Shown piece after piece: positions 49,674 to 58,902 of a stretch of DNA of 61,870 bases. This DNA is from Leptospira biflexa (lineage in GTDB: Bacteria > Spirochaetota > UBA4802 > UB4802): contig DYLU01000009.1 of assembly GCA_020721905.1 (NCBI GenBank), positions 1 to 61,870 on the forward strand. The letters are read 5' to 3'. Below the pieces are notes generated by a model that saw only the letters and a list, made by a program, of their open reading frames with translations, ran no database searches and was not told the origin of the DNA. Numbering within the stretch: position 1 is the first letter of the stretch; each line of letters opens with the position of its first letter. Made by a program: the position numbers and the translations under genes.

Positions 49674-51787
49674 AAGCAAAAAAGGATAGTATTGTATCTT
49701 TATTCCAGCCCAAAAGTGTTGCAATAGTTGGCGCTTCATCCCAACCGGGCAAAATTGGGTTCAGCATCACCCGAAATATTATTCAGGGTGGTTTTAAGGG
49801 GAAAATTTATCCAATAAATCCAAAAGGTGGTGCAATTTTAGGCGTTGATTGCTACCAAAACATTTCAAGTGTTAAGGATGAAATTGACGTAGCAACAATC
49901 TGTGTTCCTGCAAAATTAGCATTTGATGCGGTTAAGGAATGCGCTGATAAAGGCGTAAAACATGTTCAGATTATAACCTCAGGATTCTCTGAAGTTGGCG
50001 AGGTTGAACTGGAACACAAAATTGTGGAATATGCTAATTCCAAAGGAACACGAGTATTGGGCCCAAACATCTTTGGCGTTTACTCTGCATCAGGTAATTA
50101 TAATTCAACATTCTCTGCCACAGATATTTTACGAGGCAATGTTGCTATCCTTACCCAGAGCGGCGCATTGGGAATAGCAATGATAGGGAAAACTGCTGTT
50201 GAAAACATGGGATTATCAGCCATCGTTTCCTTAGGCAACAAAGCAGATATTGACGAAGCAGACTGTTTGGATTTCGTCATGCGCGATCAGGAAACAAAAG
50301 TTATTTTAATGTACATTGAAGGCGTAAAAGACGGCGAACGTTTTATTGAAGCAGTCCGTGAAGCAACAAAGTTTAAACCAATTGTTGTATTAAAATCAGG
50401 ACGTTCAAAACGTGGTGCAATGGCTGCTGCATCACACACTGGTTCACTAGCCGGTTCAGATGAAATATTTGATGCTATTGCACGGCAGACAGGTCTCCTT
50501 AGAGCCGAAAGCTTACAGGAAGCATTTAACTGGTGTAAGTTTTTAGCATATTCACCACGTCCCAAAGGCAAAAATGCTGTTATTGTTACCAACGGCGGCG
50601 GTATTGGTGTTATGGCAACTGACGCATGTGAAAAATATGGTGTTGATCTGTACGACGATCAGCTTGTCCTTAAAGAAGTATTTGGACCGGCAACACCTGA
50701 CTTTGGTTCAACCAAAAACCCGGTAGACATTACCGGCGGAGCAAAAGCTGCAGATTATGATCTGGCACTTACCGCACCAACACGTTCTGAAGACATGCAC
50801 TCAACTCTGGCATTATATTGTGAAACAGCTACATTTGATGCCGAAAACTTAGCTCCAATGATAAGAGATACCTACGGCAAGCATTTAGCCAGCAGCAAGC
50901 CTGTTGCATATGCAATTGTTGGCGGCAAAATGGTTGAAGATGCAGTTATACAGTTAAGGAAGATGAATGTCCCTGTATTCCCTGAGGTATATGAAGCTGT
51001 ATCATGTATGGGTGCTTTGTATAAGTATACCACCATGTTATCCGAACGTGATGACAGTGTAGAAGATGCTCAGATTGACATAGCTGCTATTAACAAGATT
51101 ATTGATGGCGCACTTGCTGACGGAAGAACATTCCTGCTTGCAAACGAAGGCCAGGCCGTGATGAAAGCCTCCGGCGTTATGATACCAGGCGCAGGTATTG
51201 GCAAATCAATAGACGAATGTGTACGATTGGCCGAGCAGATAGGTTACCCGGTTGTTATGAAGGTTGTTTCCCGTGACATCTTACATAAATCTGATGCTGG
51301 CGGCGTAGCACTGGATATATTAAACAAACAGGAAGTAATGGATGCCTATGAAGCCATTATGAAAAACTGCAGGGCATATAGGGAAGATGCAGTTATAGAT
51401 GGCATTGAGGTATGCGAAATGGTGCAGAAAGGTGTTGAACTCATCATAGGTGCCCGCAGAGACCCACAGCTTGGTCCCATTGTCATGTGTGGTCTTGGTG
51501 GTATTTATGTTGAGGTCATGAAAGACGTTGCATTCAGGGCAGCATCAATCAATAAGAAAGAAGCACGCTCCATGCTTTCTGAAATACGTTCATATCCATT
51601 ACTGCTGGGCGTTCGCGGTGAAGAGCAGAAGGATATTGATATTGTTGTTGACACCATTATCAAAGTTTCAACAATCATAAGGAAGATACCGCGAATCACA
51701 GATATTGAGATTAATCCTGTCGTTGTCTATGAGCAGGGCAAAGGCCTTAAAGCTGTAGACGTCAGGATAATAATTTCTAAATCGTAA
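49670..51787 (+). CDS. Acetate-CoA ligase (ADP-forming), fused alpha-beta
   Basis: 705 residues. The alpha part has VAIVGASSQPGKIGFSITRN, GKIYPINPKGG and the phospho-His loop AAASHTGSLAGSDEI. The beta ATP-grasp part starts near residue 470 (GQAVMKASGVMIPGAG, GYPVVMKVVSRDILHKSDAG, ELIIGARRDPQLGPIVMCGL). The enzyme makes acetate and ATP from acetyl-CoA, or the reverse. Together with the CoA transferase it would control acyl-CoA/acid balance. It is translationally coupled to the gene before it and 13 bp before the DRTGG gene. Confidence 0.95.
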   Translation: MKAKKDSIVSLFQPKSVAIVGASSQPGKIGFSITRNIIQGGFKGKIYPINPKGGAILGVDCYQNISSVKDEIDVATICVPAKLAFDAVKECADKGVKHVQIITSGFSEVGEVELEHKIVEYANSKGTRVLGPNIFGVYSASGNYNSTFSATDILRGNVAILTQSGALGIAMIGKTAVENMGLSAIVSLGNKADIDEADCLDFVMRDQETKVILMYIEGVKDGERFIEAVREATKFKPIVVLKSGRSKRGAMAAASHTGSLAGSDEIFDAIARQTGLLRAESLQEAFNWCKFLAYSPRPKGKNAVIVTNGGGIGVMATDACEKYGVDLYDDQLVLKEVFGPATPDFGSTKNPVDITGGAKAADYDLALTAPTRSEDMHSTLALYCETATFDAENLAPMIRDTYGKHLASSKPVAYAIVGGKMVEDAVIQLRKMNVPVFPEVYEAVSCMGALYKYTTMLSERDDSVEDAQIDIAAINKIIDGALADGRTFLLANEGQAVMKASGVMIPGAGIGKSIDECVRLAEQIGYPVVMKVVSRDILHKSDAGGVALDILNKQEVMDAYEAIMKNCRAYREDAVIDGIEVCEMVQKGVELIIGARRDPQLGPIVMCGLGGIYVEVMKDVAFRAASINKKEARSMLSEIRSYPLLLGVRGEEQKDIDIVVDTIIKVSTIIRKIPRITDIEINPVVVYEQGKGLKAVDVRIIISKS

Positions 51788-51800
51788 GTGAGGTGTAATT

Positions 51801-52832
51801 ATGAATAAAATAGTATTTGCGTGTACACGAAGAAGCGCCGGAAAAACAACCATATTCACTGGTCTGGCAAAAGCAATGGGCAAGGAAGTGGCATATATGA
51901 AGCCCTTTGGCGATAGACTGATATACAGAAAAAAACGGTTATGGGATTATGATGCTGCACTGCTAACGAACCTTTTTGGCTTAGAAGAAAATCCGGAAGA
52001 TATGACCATTGGATTTGAACATGCCAAACTGCGCTACGTGTATGATGAAGCCAGGATTAAAGAAAAACTTCATGAAGTGGCAAAATCTATTGCAAAAAAC
52101 CGTGAAATTCTCTTCATCGAAGGTGGAAAAGACTTAGCCTATGGCGTCTCAGTATATCTTGACCCCATAACTGTTGCAAAATCACTTGATGCCAGGCTTG
52201 TTCTTATTGTTGGCGGCAATGACGATGTCATCATTGATGACATTACACTTTTTAAGAAGTATGTTGATACAAGCAATATAAATTTTCTGGGTGTAATAAT
52301 CAATAAAATTCATGACTTAGAAGATTTCAAAAACACCTATGCTGAAAAGATAGAGAAGATGGGAGTCAACATTTTAGGGATGATTCCTTATTCTGCTGAT
52401 CTTACCTACTTTTCTATGGACTATCTGTCAGAAGCATTATTTGCAAAAGTAATAGCTGGTGAAGCTGGTTTAAATAAGGTTGTAAAGAATGTCTTTCTTG
52501 GTGCAATGTCAGTAAATGAAGCACTGAGAAATCCTCTTTTTAATAAGGAAGGCAAGCTCCTGATAACCAGCGGCGACAGAAGTGACATCATCATTTCTGC
52601 ACTTGAAACAAATACTGTTGGCATCATTTTAACCAACAATATTCTGCCGCCTTCAAACATCATTTCAAAAGCAGCTGAAAAGAACATCCCACTGCTTTTA
52701 GTTTCAAGCAATGCATATCAGGTAGCAGGCCAGATTGACAAGATGGAAGCTTTATTAACCAAAGACAATAAGGAAAAGATTTCATTGGCTGAAAAGCTGG
52801 TAAAAGAAAATGTGAATGTTTCCGCTCTATAG
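51801..52832 (+). CDS. P-loop (BioD-like) and DRTGG domain protein, Pta N-terminal-like
   Basis: 343 residues. VFACTRRSAGKTTIFTGLAK is a Walker A loop of the BioD/CobB type, and LVLIVGGNDDVIIDDITLFK and FLGVIINKI complete the P-loop part (1-200). Residues about 215-330 form a DRTGG domain (KNVFLGAMSVNEAL, GKLLITSGDRSDIIISALET). This pair forms the regulatory N-terminus of long phosphotransacetylases; the catalytic Pta domain is absent. A regulatory role in acetyl-CoA metabolism is inferred from context. A strong terminator follows. Confidence 0.85.
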   Translation: MNKIVFACTRRSAGKTTIFTGLAKAMGKEVAYMKPFGDRLIYRKKRLWDYDAALLTNLFGLEENPEDMTIGFEHAKLRYVYDEARIKEKLHEVAKSIAKNREILFIEGGKDLAYGVSVYLDPITVAKSLDARLVLIVGGNDDVIIDDITLFKKYVDTSNINFLGVIINKIHDLEDFKNTYAEKIEKMGVNILGMIPYSADLTYFSMDYLSEALFAKVIAGEAGLNKVVKNVFLGAMSVNEALRNPLFNKEGKLLITSGDRSDIIISALETNTVGIILTNNILPPSNIISKAAEKNIPLLLVSSNAYQVAGQIDKMEALLTKDNKEKISLAEKLVKENVNVSAL

Positions 52833-52851
52833 ATGCAAATGACATGACAGT

Positions 52852-52883
52852 AAAAAAAGGGGCTTCTAAAAGCCCCTTTTTTT
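52852..52883 (+). terminator. Rho-independent terminator of the acyl-CoA operon
   Basis: A7-GGGGCTT, loop CTAA, AAGCCCC-T7. Perfect stem 20 nt after the DRTGG gene stop. Confidence 0.95.
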
Positions 52884-53046
52884 CATGTATTATAATTGCA
52901 GATTATTATGTGCCAGTAAAAGGCAGCAATGAAGATTTTGATTATAGACATCATTGCCTTTATGTTTAAATACACGTATGACAGGTATGACACTGTAGCA
53001 AATAAGTAACTGCTTATCAATTAATGTTTTGCTTATATAAAATACC

Positions 53047-53077
53047 TTGACAGGGCATAACGTTGTTATGCTATAGT
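53047..53077 (+). promoter_or_regulatory. Long-spacer promoter with a dyad in the spacer (MerR-type layout)
   Basis: TTGACA at 53047-53052 and TATAGT at 53072-53077 are 19 bp apart. The spacer contains CATAAC-GTT-GTTATG (53056-53070), a dyad. A 19-bp spacer holding a dyad is the hallmark of promoters activated by MerR-family regulators. It lies 37 bp before the gene at 53114. Confidence 0.45.
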
Positions 53078-53113
53078 ACGTACAGTATATACAATTATTC
53101 ATGTGCATAAGGT

Positions 53114-53482
53114 ATGGCAACACCTTATATGTTACAAAATATGTACGATAGCTCTGTGTATCTGTGCCAGGAACGTATCTGGCATCAGATAATTAATACA
53201 GCCTTCAACCGGGGATTTCAGCCTGCAGGTACGCGGCTTGACTATTATTATGAGTTAGATCTGATCTGGGATGCTGATACCACATTTATGGAAAAGATAT
53301 TTATGTCTATCATGACACATGCACGCTGTCTAAACTGGAATAAGTATAACTTCAAAGACAGGGAAAACCAGATAGTATGCGATGAAGACTGTAGCGAACT
53401 GCTGTATATTTTACAGGATATCCTGCCTCAGGATTTAAAAGATTTTTTTTCCAAAGGCTCTTTCAGAATTTGCTGTGAATAA
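53114..53482 (+). CDS. Hypothetical protein (122 aa)
   Basis: No family recognised. The 122 residues are rich in aromatic residues (YDSSVYLCQERIWHQIINTA, RLDYYYELDLIWDADTTF) and have six cysteines, two at the C-terminus (FRICCE). There is no signal peptide or membrane helix. Its own long-spacer promoter lies upstream and the enoyl-CoA isomerase-like gene starts 32 bp downstream, so the two may share a transcript ending at the terminator at 54264. Confidence 0.6.
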   Translation: MATPYMLQNMYDSSVYLCQERIWHQIINTAFNRGFQPAGTRLDYYYELDLIWDADTTFMEKIFMSIMTHARCLNWNKYNFKDRENQIVCDEDCSELLYILQDILPQDLKDFFSKGSFRICCE

Positions 53483-53514
53483 TAATTAAATTTATATCTA
53501 AAGGGGGTACTTGT

Positions 53515-54237
53515 ATGGCCATTGTAGAATGGAAAAAGGATGAAAACATAGCAATTATCACCATGAACACTGCAGAAAACCGCCATAATGTGATATTTGC
53601 ACAGGCCATGTTGCAGGCTCTGGATGAAATTGAAGCTGATAAGGAAATTAATGGTATTGTCCTTACATCAAGTGATGCAAAAAATTTCAGTTTAGGTGTT
53701 GATATTGAATGGCTGATGCCGCGCATGGCGGAAAAAGATTTCAAGGCAATTAAAGATTTCATGTATGGCATGAATCACGTGTTTAAGCGCTTACTGCTTA
53801 TACCCATGCCGGTTGTTGCAGCCATCAATGGACATGCTTTTGGAAATGGTGCAATTTTGTCCTGTGCATGCGATTTCAGATTCATGCGATCTGATCGTGG
53901 TTTTTTCTGCTTTCCTGAAGTTGATTTAGGAATCCCATTTTTACCCGGGATGATTGCCTTTGTCAAAAAGGCTATTCCCTACTATAAATTTAATGAGATG
54001 AAACTCACAGGAAGGCGCGTGGGAGCACCAGAGCTAGCTCAACATCATGTGATTGAAGAAGCCTGTGCCAATATAGACGAACTCATGAAGGAATCAATTA
54101 CGTTTGCAAAATCATTCAAGAAAAAACGCGGCATTTTTGGCGAGCATAAAAAAAGGCTTCACAAACATATAATTGAAGTTATTGATAAAGAAGACCCAGA
54201 GTTTATTGAATCATTGTTTCTATTTATTCAGGATTAA
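53515..54237 (+). CDS. Enoyl-CoA hydratase/isomerase family protein (isomerase-like)
   Basis: 240 residues, crotonase fold. AVEWKKDENIAIITMN-type start, SSDAKNFSLGVDIEWL and PVVAAINGHAFGNGAILSCA form the CoA pocket and oxyanion hole. Of the two catalytic glutamates of hydratases, the second is present (FCFPEVDLGIPFLPG) and the first is replaced in GAILSCACD. One-Glu enzymes with the PEVDLGIPF pattern are mostly delta3-delta2-enoyl-CoA isomerases. AAAGGGGG is 8 nt upstream of the ATG. A terminator follows. Confidence 0.85.
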   Translation: MAIVEWKKDENIAIITMNTAENRHNVIFAQAMLQALDEIEADKEINGIVLTSSDAKNFSLGVDIEWLMPRMAEKDFKAIKDFMYGMNHVFKRLLLIPMPVVAAINGHAFGNGAILSCACDFRFMRSDRGFFCFPEVDLGIPFLPGMIAFVKKAIPYYKFNEMKLTGRRVGAPELAQHHVIEEACANIDELMKESITFAKSFKKKRGIFGEHKKRLHKHIIEVIDKEDPEFIESLFLFIQD

Positions 54238-54263
54238 TATTTCAAATTAATATTAATACTAAT

Positions 54264-54293
54264 AACCCTCGCTACAGTAAGCGAGGGTTTTTG
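54264..54293 (+). terminator. Rho-independent terminator
   Basis: AACCCTCGCT, loop ACAGTA, AGCGAGGGTT, then a T-run. 26 nt after the isomerase-like gene. Confidence 0.93.
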
Positions 54294-54370
54294 ATATAAA
54301 AAGATTTCTTTGACATATTAATCTTCATTCATTCATTATTTTACGGTAACTATCGCACACAACACTATAT

Positions 54371-54562
54371 CTTTCATCACCTGCTGATTTTATTAATCCC
54401 TACATGTTCCCAATCTTTCATCAAAACCTCGGAGGGGTGCCAAAAACTATTATCATAACAGCGGAACATGACCCTTTACGCGATCAGGGTGAAATGTATA
54501 ACCTGTTTTTGCTTGAAACTGGCATACAGGCAAAGGGGATGATACATGGATTCCTGAATTAA
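54371..54562 (+). pseudogene. Remnant of an HSL-type alpha/beta-hydrolase (esterase)
   Basis: No start codon or N-terminal half. One frame reads FINPYMFPIFHQNLGGVPKT, IIITAEHDPLRDQGEMYNLF, then GMIHGFLN and a stop. These are the conserved last part of hormone-sensitive-lipase-like esterases, with the catalytic Asp (EHDPLRD) and His (IHGF). The GxSxG serine region is absent, and a few residues normally preceding GMIHGF are missing. It sits between a terminator and a broken chemoreceptor, so this stretch is in decay. Confidence 0.75.
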
Positions 54563-54648
54563 AGCTACCTGATACCAGCCGCTCTCACCATTGCAGATAT
54601 GGTCTGCTGTATTGCTGGTAAAAAACGTAACACATAAATGAAGAATAT

Positions 54649-55353
54649 TTACACTTTAAAATATTCAAGCATTGCTTTCAGGTGCTTGGCCATTGAAGCT
54701 AAATTTTCAGCACTTGAATTCATTTCTTCCGCTGTTCCTGCAACATTTTGTGTTAATGAATTAATCGTGTTTACAGAATGCACTATTTCATCAATTCCAC
54801 TCTTCTGATCCTGTACCGACTGAAGTATTTGTCGTGACAGGCTTTCTGTCTTATCCCACATCATTTTTGTATCATTGAATATCTGACTCTGCTCGCGAAT
54901 TTTTTCCCCCATCTTTTGTACATCACTGTTAACCGATTTCATCCCATCAATAATGCGTGTTATTGCAGCTACCGTGTTTTCGGTTATTACCAGTCCTTGC
55001 TGAATCTCTTGCTCATTGGTTTTTACCAGTACATCAATGTCTTTTAAGCTTTGTCCAATCTGGTCAGCTAATTTTGTAATCTCGTCTGCTACCACTGCAA
55101 AACCTTTTCCCGCATCCTCGGCGCGTGCTGCTTCGATGGCAGCATTCAGTGCAAACAGGTTAACCTGATCCGCAATCCCCCGTATTATCTGTGCAACATT
55201 GGAAATACCACGTGAGCTTTCAACAATCTTCCCCATACTGCTATTCATCTGCTGCAATGCCTGCTGCCCCTTTTGTGCATCGGTGCTTATATTTTCAGTT
55301 CTTTGCGCTGACTCTTCCATAATAATTAAAAAAGAAAAAATTGATTGCGACAA
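54649..55353 (-). pseudogene. Chemoreceptor (MCP) signalling-domain fragment
   Basis: The fragment encodes the cytoplasmic hairpin: IMEESAQRTENISTDAQKGQ, the conserved tip (GIADQVNLFALNAAIEAARA, GKGFAVVADEITKLADQIGQ) and the descending helix. It lacks sensor, membrane anchor, HAMP and most of the ascending helix. It opens at a TTG inside the reading frame of the upstream membrane fragment, without a ribosome site. The two fragments are most simply one receptor gene that suffered an internal deletion and a frameshift near 55326-55370. Confidence 0.8.
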
Positions 55354-56180
55354 TTCATTATGTATATATCAATAATCTCATCTTTCCCCTTCATATAATC
55401 CAATGTATCAATGCTTCCTTCACGTGCCGCAACTGTAACTAATTCTATACCTGTATACAGATAATTTTTCATATCATTGACAATAGCTGATGCGTTTATT
55501 TGCATTTGCTGTCCATACTCATTAATACGTGCTTTAAACACAAACAGTAATGAAAATGATGCAACAAGCAGAACAGCCAACAATACCATAGAACTTATAG
55601 AAACAGTAAGGGCATTCTTTAATGATCCCCAAAAACTTATATTTTTTTGCTTTGCAAAGCCCAGTAAATCCTTGATAAAATCATTATCAGCTATAAATTT
55701 TCTGATTGGTATCTGAGGAATAATCATCATGACAAAACCAACCGCAACCAGTATACACGCACCCACCACAAAACATACCAGTATGGTTTCAATATCTATT
55801 TTTACAATCCACATTCCTGCAATAACTATAACAATACTGGATAGCCAGAAACATATAGCAATAAATGATCTCATAACCGGTAAGGCAAACAGCCGTTCTC
55901 TGATAAGTATCCTGACGTTTGTATCAATTTCCCTATCTTCTTTCAGCGCATCAGCCATCTGCATAAAAGGTTTAAACATATATTTTTGCACAGGAGGGAA
56001 TACCACCAGGGCAACCACAGCAACAATACCAATTATTATTAATATATAATGGAGCTGTTGGGCAGGGATGTCAGTTAATAGAATAATGGCAATAATGGCC
56101 AGGGGGATAATTATACAGTATTCAACAAGGGTGGTATAAAGATAAAATCTTTTCATGAATGCACGAATAGCCCCCTCCAT
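55326..56180 (-). pseudogene. Chemoreceptor membrane-domain fragment (5' part)
   Basis: 284 codons with GGAGG 6 nt before the ATG. Six or so hydrophobic helices are visible (EYCIIIPLAIIAIILLTDIP, YILIIIGIVAVVALVVF, IAICFWLSSIVIVIAGMWIV, ILVCFVVGACILVAVGFVMM, SISSMVLLAVLLVASFSLLF). The final segment (ELVTVAAREGSIDTLDYM) begins a periplasmic sensor of the dCache type, then the frame ends at QFFLF. The downstream part of the sensor, the last membrane helix and HAMP are gone before the MCP signalling fragment begins in another frame. Confidence 0.8.
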
Positions 56181-56252
56181 TGCAAACCTCCATTATTTTT
56201 ATATTGGCTATCCTGATTGATTAGAGAATCAATATGAAGTTTTGTCAATATT

Positions 56253-57683
56253 TTATTTTACCCTGATATATTCAATTTCAGCTTTTGTATTTCCGTTGCA
56301 TACAAGAATATAAATACCGGGAAATTTCAGCAGATCATGTTTTCTTGTATTAATCTTTCGCGCCACAAGTTCCCCATCAATAAACAATGAAAGCGTTTTG
56401 CCTTCACTGCGCAATTCATACTCATGCCATTGTGTAGTAACATAGGGAATTTTATAGCCACACACATCAACTTCTTCAGGCATTAATGTTATGACAGCAG
56501 CAAGCCCTCCATAGCCAACAACTCCAGCAAGAATGACATCCCCGCTAAGCAAGCGCCCTTTTACCCTGCACACCATGTTCTGAAAGCTTCCGGTTTTTTT
56601 ATAAAGGCCGCCCTTCCCATCGGAATTGAGCTTAACAATATTTATATCTTTAAGTTTGGTAAAACTTATAGACGTTTCAGAGCCAGCATACAAATGTTGC
56701 CAGCCTTTCGGCGTATGGGAATCAATCCATTCATTAAAAGTTTCGTCAATAGTAAATGTTTCTTCATTTTGAGCGACAGCTCCCGTAACAGGTTCAATGC
56801 GCTCTAAAAACTTACCAAACATCCATCCCCTGCTACCACTCATTGATACCACCCTGTACCAGTAGTCGCGTACATCGCCAATCTGTACTGAGTCCATTGA
56901 GCGCTCTAATTGAATAACAAATTCACCTTTATTAAGTTTGCCGGTAATTTGTCCTTGAGTACCGGCTGAATCCCGCAGGTTGACATTTTCGCCTTTACAC
57001 CTGAACAACCGGTAATACTCTGCACTTGAGTTATACTTATTGCAAAAATTCTGAAGCATTTCAGTAAGCTTTTCTGAATGCCCTTTTAATTCAATCTTTG
57101 GATTTGCCACCGCTTTTAATACCATATTTATAAGCGATGTCATGTAAGTAGTTTCAGGATAGCGTTTATAGAACTCCATAACTGGATTAATAGTACCCGG
57201 CTGTTTGCTCATAGTAAATTGCAGCATATCAAAGTCTATTGATTCTATGTAGCGACTACCAGGATACAATGACACAAATTCGTCGTATAATGTGCCGCCC
57301 ATGGATATATAACACCCGGGATCAGTAATAAGTATAAGGTCAACCCCTGCCTTTTTATTTATTTCTTCTAATTTAGTTTTGAGCCTGGATTTAATTTTAT
57401 TGCTTTTTGTCTTTTGTATTTCAGCGCACTCATCAGCATAGTCGTCATTCAATTCATTAATAAATCCTAAAAGCGCTTTTAACCGATAATAATATATACG
57501 TTCACCATCTTCATAACTGGAAGTTTTTGCAAGTGTACTGAGCACCTTTAAAGCTCTGCGATAGTTACCGTTATCAATGTACTCAATAGCATTATCAATG
57601 GTTGCCGGTTTTGAGGCTTTATATACAATTACACCAGCTATGGCCACAACGATAACTGCAACTGCTATTAATTTTTTTGACAT
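56253..57683 (-). CDS. Membrane-anchored protein with SH3b and laminin-G-like domains
   Basis: 476 residues. An N-terminal helix (LIAVAVIVVAIAGVIVY) anchors it. A TPR-like helical part follows (IDNAIEYIDNGNYRRALKVL). A bacterial SH3 domain lies at about 230-295 (VNLRDSAGTQGQITGKLNKG, WYRVVSMSGSRGWMFGKFLE). The last 150 residues resemble a concanavalin/laminin-G fold (WHEYELRSEGKTLSLFIDGE). SH3b domains often bind cell-wall peptides. The protein probably faces the periplasm; its function is unknown. It starts 7 bp after the aPGAM stop. Confidence 0.75.
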   Translation of the reverse strand: MSKKLIAVAVIVVAIAGVIVYKASKPATIDNAIEYIDNGNYRRALKVLSTLAKTSSYEDGERIYYYRLKALLGFINELNDDYADECAEIQKTKSNKIKSRLKTKLEEINKKAGVDLILITDPGCYISMGGTLYDEFVSLYPGSRYIESIDFDMLQFTMSKQPGTINPVMEFYKRYPETTYMTSLINMVLKAVANPKIELKGHSEKLTEMLQNFCNKYNSSAEYYRLFRCKGENVNLRDSAGTQGQITGKLNKGEFVIQLERSMDSVQIGDVRDYWYRVVSMSGSRGWMFGKFLERIEPVTGAVAQNEETFTIDETFNEWIDSHTPKGWQHLYAGSETSISFTKLKDINIVKLNSDGKGGLYKKTGSFQNMVCRVKGRLLSGDVILAGVVGYGGLAAVITLMPEEVDVCGYKIPYVTTQWHEYELRSEGKTLSLFIDGELVARKINTRKHDLLKFPGIYILVCNGNTKAEIEYIRVK

Positions 57684-57690
57684 ATATTCC

Positions 57691-58902
57691 TCACCATGGA
57701 TAAACGTTGTTCACCATCATTGCTAAAAGTTCATGTGCCCGCTCAACAAATATACCGGTGCTACCTGCATCTGCCTCATTGAAGCCCTGACAATGAAAGC
57801 GATAGTTCATGTCAGGGGAATAGATCACAAAAGGAACAGGATCGCTTGAATGTGTACGCAGGCTAAGTGGTGTGGGATGATCAGGCATCACCAGAACTGT
57901 AAAATTTCCGTAGCGATTGAGCTTATTCACAACAGGGCCCACCACTTTTGCATCAAAATCCTCTATTGCTTTAAGTTTATGTTCTAAATTTCCTTCATGC
58001 CCGGATTCATCCGGTGCTTCAACATGTAAAAACACAAAATTTGCATTTTTCATTGCATCAATACAGGCCTGCGCTTTTCCGCTATAATTTGTATCAATAT
58101 AGCCTGTTGCGCCTTCAACATGAAGTGGGATAAGTCCGGCTGCCCTCCCAATACCATGTATCAGGTCAACCGCTGCAATGGTATGCCCATGTAACCCAAA
58201 CCGCGTTGACAGAGGTTCCATCTTTGGACTAAAACCCCCTCCCCACAGCCAGATTCCTGTTGGATTGCCCCTAAACTTTTGCTTTGCGGCTGCAATTTTT
58301 GTACTGTGAGCCATAGCCTCCGCTGCTTTTTGCATGATGGCATTCAGCAGATCGCTGTTTGGCCCTTCAGGCAGGTATTCATGAAATTTTTTTCCCTGTA
58401 TATCATGAGGTGGCGTGGTGACTGGCAGCTGGCCGTTAAAATTGCGCACCACCATAATATTGCGATATGATACACCTGCATAAAATTCAACGCCATCCAT
58501 GTGTATTGCATCTTTTATCACATCAATGACAACCATTGAAAATGCTGAATCAATGTGATCTGCAGCAAAGTCTTTCATGATATCATGTTCAACAGTTACC
58601 ATATTACACCTGAATGCAACATCACAAGGTCCTAAATTAATCCCCATATTCAGTGCCTCAAGCGGTGCTCTGCCGGTATAACAGGTAGCGGGGTCATAGC
58701 CAAACACCGAAAGGTTTGCAACATCACTTCCCGGCGGCATACCATAAGGTACAGTACGGGTAAGACCGCATATACCATTTCTTGCCAGATAATCCATGTG
58801 CTCGGTTTTAGCATATTGTAATGGCGTTTTATTACCCAACTCTTTGATTGGATAATCAGCCATGCCATCGCCAATCAGTATTGCAATTTTTCGTTCACCC
58901 AT
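57691..58902 (-). CDS. apgM: 2,3-bisphosphoglycerate-independent phosphoglycerate mutase, archaeal type (aPGAM)
   Basis: 403 residues, alkaline-phosphatase superfamily. ILIGDGMADYP holds the first metal-binding Asp (Asp12); YGMPPGSDVANLSVFGYDP contains the catalytic Ser near 59. HVEAPDESGHEGNLEHKLKA and VMPDHPTPLSLRTHSSDPVP supply the other metal ligands. It interconverts 2- and 3-phosphoglycerate; some relatives are proposed homoserine kinases. It overlaps the upstream SAM hydroxide adenosyltransferase gene by 8 nt. Confidence 0.93.
   Translation of the reverse strand: MGERKIAILIGDGMADYPIKELGNKTPLQYAKTEHMDYLARNGICGLTRTVPYGMPPGSDVANLSVFGYDPATCYTGRAPLEALNMGINLGPCDVAFRCNMVTVEHDIMKDFAADHIDSAFSMVVIDVIKDAIHMDGVEFYAGVSYRNIMVVRNFNGQLPVTTPPHDIQGKKFHEYLPEGPNSDLLNAIMQKAAEAMAHSTKIAAAKQKFRGNPTGIWLWGGGFSPKMEPLSTRFGLHGHTIAAVDLIHGIGRAAGLIPLHVEGATGYIDTNYSGKAQACIDAMKNANFVFLHVEAPDESGHEGNLEHKLKAIEDFDAKVVGPVVNKLNRYGNFTVLVMPDHPTPLSLRTHSSDPVPFVIYSPDMNYRFHCQGFNEADAGSTGIFVERAHELLAMMVNNVYPW

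Noticed and set aside
53515-54237. Naming the crotonase-fold protein a fatty-acid oxidation hydratase
   Set aside because: The first catalytic Glu of hydratases is absent, so an isomerase-like role fits better.
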